Shown in pieces: positions 63,841 through 64,000 of a stretch of 64,000 nt of DNA. Source of the DNA: Pollenia angustigena. Lineage: Eukaryota; Arthropoda; Insecta; Diptera; Polleniidae. The position numbers and the translations under genes were made by a program. Below the pieces are notes generated by a model. It had not been told where the DNA came from, made no database searches, and saw only the letters and a program-made list of their open reading frames with translations. Numbering within the stretch: the stretch's first letter is position 1; every line of letters begins with the position of its first letter. The stretch lies in NCBI GenBank assembly GCA_930367215.1, contig OV884056.1, positions 279,602,067-279,666,066 on the forward strand, in the 5' to 3' direction.

Positions 63841-64000
63841 GTACACAGAAAAAATTATTGGCAGTTTTTTTTCAATTAATAGTGATTTTTGAATTTAAAA
63901 ATAAATTTGATTACGTTCTTAATTGATTGAATTAAAAAAAAATATTTTTTTTCAATTAAAATTTTACTTGATTTTAAACTTAATTTTAATTGAACACATT

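Overview
The window is nuclear DNA of a higher fly. It is very AT-rich, genes carry short GT-AG introns inside long repeat-filled ones, and no bacterial gene organisation is present. Three glutathione S-transferase copies are of the insect delta class, and the best one matches blowfly/house-fly GstD1 closely as I remember that family. A calyptrate fly (blowfly/house-fly group) is therefore the most likely source; the species cannot be fixed from this window.

Left part, 1-23.7 kb, + strand: one large cadherin gene fills the region. I could join 13 exons in frame from 2209 to the stop codon at 23463-23465. They encode 2,254 residues; the start codon and signal peptide lie upstream of the window. 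The protein has about 13 cadherin repeats, a protocadherin-15-type membrane-adjacent domain, one membrane span and a cytoplasmic tail of about 396 residues rich in His and Gln. The best guess is the fly Cad89D gene, with Cad99C as the alternative. Its introns have absorbed many mobile elements. A broken asparaginyl-tRNA synthetase fragment lies in the 6.3-kb intron.

Middle part, 23.7-47.5 kb: no intact gene is visible. It holds a glutathione S-transferase pseudogene (26.6-27.0 kb), two disabled Tc1/mariner transposase genes (36.9-37.6 and 39.7-40.4 kb), non-LTR reverse-transcriptase scraps, hAT elements with exact 8-bp target duplications, and many short inverted-repeat elements, often nested. 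The clearest nest is at 41.97-44.76 kb.

Right part, 47.5-64 kb: two intact delta-class GST genes lie on the - strand, GstD1 (47.83-48.46 kb) and a paralogue (54.94-55.76 kb). Each has a 5' leader intron and a matching TATA-like box. In the paralogue the usual ATG has become TTG, and the only start I can find is an ATG split across the intron. The rest is MITEs, a pogo-like element, a LINE RNase H fragment and tRNA-derived SINEs.

The GST copies probably arose by local duplication and act in cytosolic detoxification. The cadherin is a cell-surface protein with no evident functional link to them. Most remaining bases are transposon-derived.
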